Assembly: GCA_016178125.1 (NCBI GenBank)
Contig: JACOTV010000091.1
Span: 1-6,056 of the forward strand
DNA from: Candidatus Microgenomates bacterium
Lineage (GTDB): Bacteria; Patescibacteriota; Microgenomatia; UBA1406; GWC2-37-13
Length of the DNA: 6,056 bases
Direction: 5' to 3'
In this document: positions 4,891 to 6,056 of the stretch, piece after piece
Layout: each line of letters begins with the position of its first letter
How positions within the stretch are numbered: the stretch's first letter is position 1
Program-made: the position numbers and the translations under genes
Notes under the pieces: generated by a model
What the model was told of the DNA's origin: nothing
Seen by the model: only the letters and a program-made list of their open reading frames with translations
Database searches by the model: none

Positions 4891-5303
4891 CCCATCATGT
4901 GTAATACTGCTGCGGCGACTTCGAGGCATACGAGCGCGCCTCCAGCCATGACGGCAATCTTGGTGACGACCCATTTCCCGTCGGTTCCACCAAAGATGAC
5001 TGCGCTTACTTGCGTCGGAACAACAAAGCCAAGCCACATAAAGAAGGCGATACCATAAGGATTCCATGCTGAATAGCCATTCAAAAAGAGTGCCAAGACG
5101 ACGGTTGTTACGATTGTGCCAATAAACTGAACACCTAGGTACGGTGCCATGGACTTTTGCATTTCTTTTTGCTGAGCCTTGGGTACCTTATCGAATCCAT
5201 GAATTTTTCCCCACACGTTTCCAAAAAGAGGCATGTACCAAATTGCGCCAACGATAAACTCAAGAACCGAAGCGACAAAGACAGCCAAATAGTTAATTTG
5301 CAT
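4887..5303 (-). CDS. DUF1761 family integral membrane protein
   Basis: A 138-residue protein with four predicted membrane segments (about 5-24, 55-74, 82-103, 113-136). The family pattern is clear: an N-terminal helix running into IWYMPLFGNVWGK (21-33), a polar loop, then NGYSAWNPYGIAFFMWLGFV with the following PTQVSAVIFGG (96-106). DUF1761 (PF08570) proteins are small four-helix membrane proteins with no established function, found across bacteria. The length is typical for the family. The start at ATG 5303 gives the expected MQINYLAVFVASV opening. It is the first gene of a two-gene operon; its TGA overlaps the ATG of the GNAT gene. No Shine-Dalgarno is seen. Confidence 0.88.
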   Translation of the reverse strand: MQINYLAVFVASVLEFIVGAIWYMPLFGNVWGKIHGFDKVPKAQQKEMQKSMAPYLGVQFIGTIVTTVVLALFLNGYSAWNPYGIAFFMWLGFVVPTQVSAVIFGGTDGKWVVTKIAVMAGGALVCLEVAAAVLHMMG

Positions 5304-5330
5304 GTAAATTAAAAAGTTGTAATTACGAAC

Positions 5331-5339
5331 ATAATAGCA
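5331..5339 (-). promoter_or_regulatory. Extended -10 promoter of the DUF1761-GNAT operon
   Basis: TGCTATTAT on the minus strand fits the extended -10 pattern TGnTATAAT with one mismatch. It lies 27 bases ahead of ATG 5303 and predicts a leader of about 20 bases. No -35 match is visible, as is common with extended -10 promoters. Confidence 0.45.
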
Positions 5340-5382
5340 TATTGAATTCCTTATGATGTGATAACGCAGTTAGCACGAGCGC

Positions 5383-5401
5383 GTGAACCTCGTAGGTTCA
5401 C
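5383..5401. repeat. Perfect 8+8 inverted repeat upstream of the DUF1761 operon
   Basis: GTGAACCT (5383-5390), CGT, AGGTTCAC (5394-5401). It lies about 45 bases upstream of the extended -10 for the operon and about 100 bases past the tRNA-Ser end. There is no T-run on the minus strand; on the plus strand a TTTT follows after a few bases. It could be an operator or an RNA hairpin. Confidence 0.55.
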
Positions 5402-5499
5402 AGGTTTTGCGGTATAGGCCGTCGGTGAAGGCTAAACACAGTAAATTTCGATCTTGCGAAAGCTTCATCGCCTACTCTAAAGCCTCGGCGAAGCGAAGG

Positions 5500-5590
5500 C
5501 GGAGGAGGTGGGATTCGAACCCACGCGAGCCTTGTGACGGGCTCAAGGGGTTAGCAACCCCTCGCAATGGACCTACTATGCGACTCCTCC
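5500..5590 (-). tRNA. tRNA-Ser (anticodon GCT)
   Basis: The 91-base gene folds as a class II tRNA. The acceptor stem is GGAGGAG with CTCCTCC, followed by discriminator G as expected for serine. The D arm has a 3-bp stem and contains AGTAGG. The anticodon stem AGGGG/CCCCT encloses the loop TTGCTAA, giving anticodon GCT (reads AGC/AGT codons). A long variable arm has stem GAGCC/GGCTC, and the T arm is GTGGG TTCGAAT CCCAC. No CCA is encoded; the bases after the discriminator are CCTTC, so CCA must be added by a nucleotidyltransferase. It lies 25 bases after tRNA-Leu, probably in one transcript. Confidence 0.95.
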
Positions 5591-5615
5591 AAGAGTCTAA
5601 TTTGCGAACTGACAG

Positions 5616-5698
5616 TGCCGAAGGGGAGAGTTGAACTCCCACACCCTTGCGAGTACACGCTCCTGAAGCGTGCGCGTCTGCCATTCCGCCACTTCGGC
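5616..5698 (-). tRNA. tRNA-Leu (anticodon CAG)
   Basis: The 83-base gene folds as a class II tRNA: acceptor GCCGAAG/CTTCGGC with discriminator A as expected for leucine, D arm GCG/CGC with the GG pair in its loop, anticodon stem CACGC/GCGTG around TTCAGGA giving anticodon CAG (reads CTG), a variable arm ACTC-GCAA-GGGT, and T arm GGGAG TTCAACT CTCCC. No CCA is encoded. It is the first of the two tRNAs, with tRNA-Ser directly after it. Confidence 0.95.
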
Positions 5699-5708
5699 TG
5701 TATTGAGT

Positions 5709-5714
5709 ATTATA
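5709..5714 (-). promoter_or_regulatory. -10 element of the tRNA pair
   Basis: A consensus TATAAT on the minus strand ends ten bases before the first base of tRNA-Leu, predicting a 5' leader of only about 3-4 bases. No -35 is found at standard spacing (a TTGGCA at 5727-5732 is only 12 bases away). Confidence 0.5.
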
Positions 5715-5745
5715 CCTGAGTCTTTCTGCCAAAATTGCTTATCGA

Positions 5746-6056
5746 TTAATGGTTACTGGCGCCCGATGAGGCTTCTTTAGGCCGAGGAGTAGGGCTTGGA
5801 GTGATTCCGGCAATCGAGTTGGTGATCCACGTTCTTACCTCTTTCCAATTGTCTTCGCCGGCTTTGGGCTCGAGTATGGATTGGCCATCATCGCTTCGAC
5901 CGAAGTCTAGGTAATCGTTATCGCTCATTACCAGGTGGGTGATTTTGTATGACTTTATATGCGGGGCTTCACCGAGAAATTTCTGCATGGTTGCCTGATC
6001 GATGTCGATCGTGATGTTTGTTTTTAGTTGGTCGAGGAGGGGAGTAAGGCTCGTTA
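5746..6056 (-). CDS. LCP (LytR-CpsA-Psr) family protein, C-terminal part, cut by window edge
   Basis: The frame is open from the window edge to TAA at 5746-5748 and gives the last 102 residues. The part LTPLLDQLKTNITIDIDQ near the edge, followed by QKFLGEAPHIKSYKITHLVM and later GQSILEPKAGEDNW with VRTWI, fits the end of the LCP catalytic domain. LCP enzymes attach polymers such as teichoic acids or polysaccharides to peptidoglycan from lipid carriers on the outer face of the membrane. The catalytic arginines and acidic residues would lie outside the window, so activity cannot be judged. After the domain comes a short Pro/Ser-rich tail (TPSPTPRPKEASSG) and the stop; there is no LytR_C domain. 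An internal ATG at 5988 is not the start, because the LCP sequence continues upstream. The tRNA pair begins 47 bases downstream. Confidence 0.8.
   Translation of the reverse strand, partial: TSLTPLLDQLKTNITIDIDQATMQKFLGEAPHIKSYKITHLVMSDNDYLDFGRSDDGQSILEPKAGEDNWKEVRTWITNSIAGITPSPTPRPKEASSGASNH

Larger units (their letters stand above)
5304..5499. other. Non-coding region between the operon and the tRNAs
   Basis: I see no gene in this stretch on either strand. It holds the extended -10 promoter at 5331-5339 and the perfect hairpin at 5383-5401. Just past the tRNA-Ser 3' end, GCTTCGCC (5493-5486) on the minus strand can pair with GGC..GAAGC (about 5471-5461) around a 3-base bulge; this could be a trailer hairpin, though no strong T-run follows. 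The open plus-strand frame across 5383-5634 runs into the tRNA genes and is not a gene. Confidence 0.6.

Noticed and set aside
4891..5067. An N-terminal extension of the GNAT protein
   Set aside because: It lies within the DUF1761 gene in another frame, is rich in Arg/Trp/His with no domain, and the ATGA overlap start explains the gene better.
5371..5402. A tRNA fragment or attachment site suggested by GTGAACCT/AGGTTCAC
   Set aside because: It resembles a T arm only loosely, does not match either neighbouring tRNA, and no integrase gene is present.
5383..5732. Open frames on both strands across the tRNA genes
   Set aside because: They translate tRNA sequence (phrases like RRWDSNPRE and SGGMADAHASG are typical tRNA artefacts).
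1..6056. CRISPR array, insertion sequence, phage genes, toxin-antitoxin or defence system
   Set aside because: No regularly spaced repeats, transposase, terminal repeats or paired toxin-antitoxin genes were seen; the GIY-YIG and GNAT genes alone do not support a defence or toxin system.

Overview
The window looks like chromosomal DNA from a Candidate Phyla Radiation (Patescibacteria) bacterium, probably of the Parcubacteria type. This is inference, based on four things. Most genes encode small exported proteins with a single N-terminal anchor. Genes are compact and almost none has a Shine-Dalgarno site. Stand-alone LytR_C proteins and short GIY-YIG and DUF1761 genes recall that group. TGA is used as a true stop in at least three genes, which argues against the recoded Gracilibacteria/Absconditabacteria code. 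Both tRNAs lack an encoded CCA end.

Layout. 1-414 (-): N-terminal part of an SxxK serine hydrolase of the beta-lactamase/penicillin-binding type, cut by the window edge. 415-488: divergent promoter region rich in palindromes. 489-1890 (+): two tandem paralogous membrane-anchored LytR_C proteins, ended by a clear two-way terminator at 1909-1934. 1959-2405 (-): a small secreted helical protein whose start codon is in doubt. 2573-3211 (+): an exported protein of unknown function, meeting tail to tail, with one base between, the 3213-4034 (-) gene for an anchored extracellular protein with a C-terminal HDGDQ...GGDAGEKC motif. 4081-4359 (-): a GIY-YIG-fold protein that seems to have lost its catalytic residues. 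4444-5303 (-): a DUF1761 membrane protein translationally coupled to a GNAT acetyltransferase. 5304-5499: non-coding, with a perfect hairpin. 5500-5698 (-): tRNA-Ser(GCT) and tRNA-Leu(CAG). 5746-6056 (-): C-terminal part of an LCP (LytR-CpsA-Psr) protein, cut by the window edge.

Theme. Six of the nine protein genes are predicted to act at or outside the membrane, and several can be linked by family to the cell wall: the SxxK hydrolase, LytR_C proteins and LCP transferase. The LCP gene ends without a LytR_C domain, while two separate LytR_C proteins lie about 4 kb away, so the usual LCP-LytR_C fusion may be split here. I found no CRISPR array, mobile element, phage gene or toxin-antitoxin pair. 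The most interesting signals are regulatory: strong -35/-10 promoters placed so that transcription would begin at or next to the ATG (leaderless mRNAs), inverted repeats laid over those promoters, and a secreted-protein gene whose signal peptide extends upstream of any ATG, GTG or TTG.
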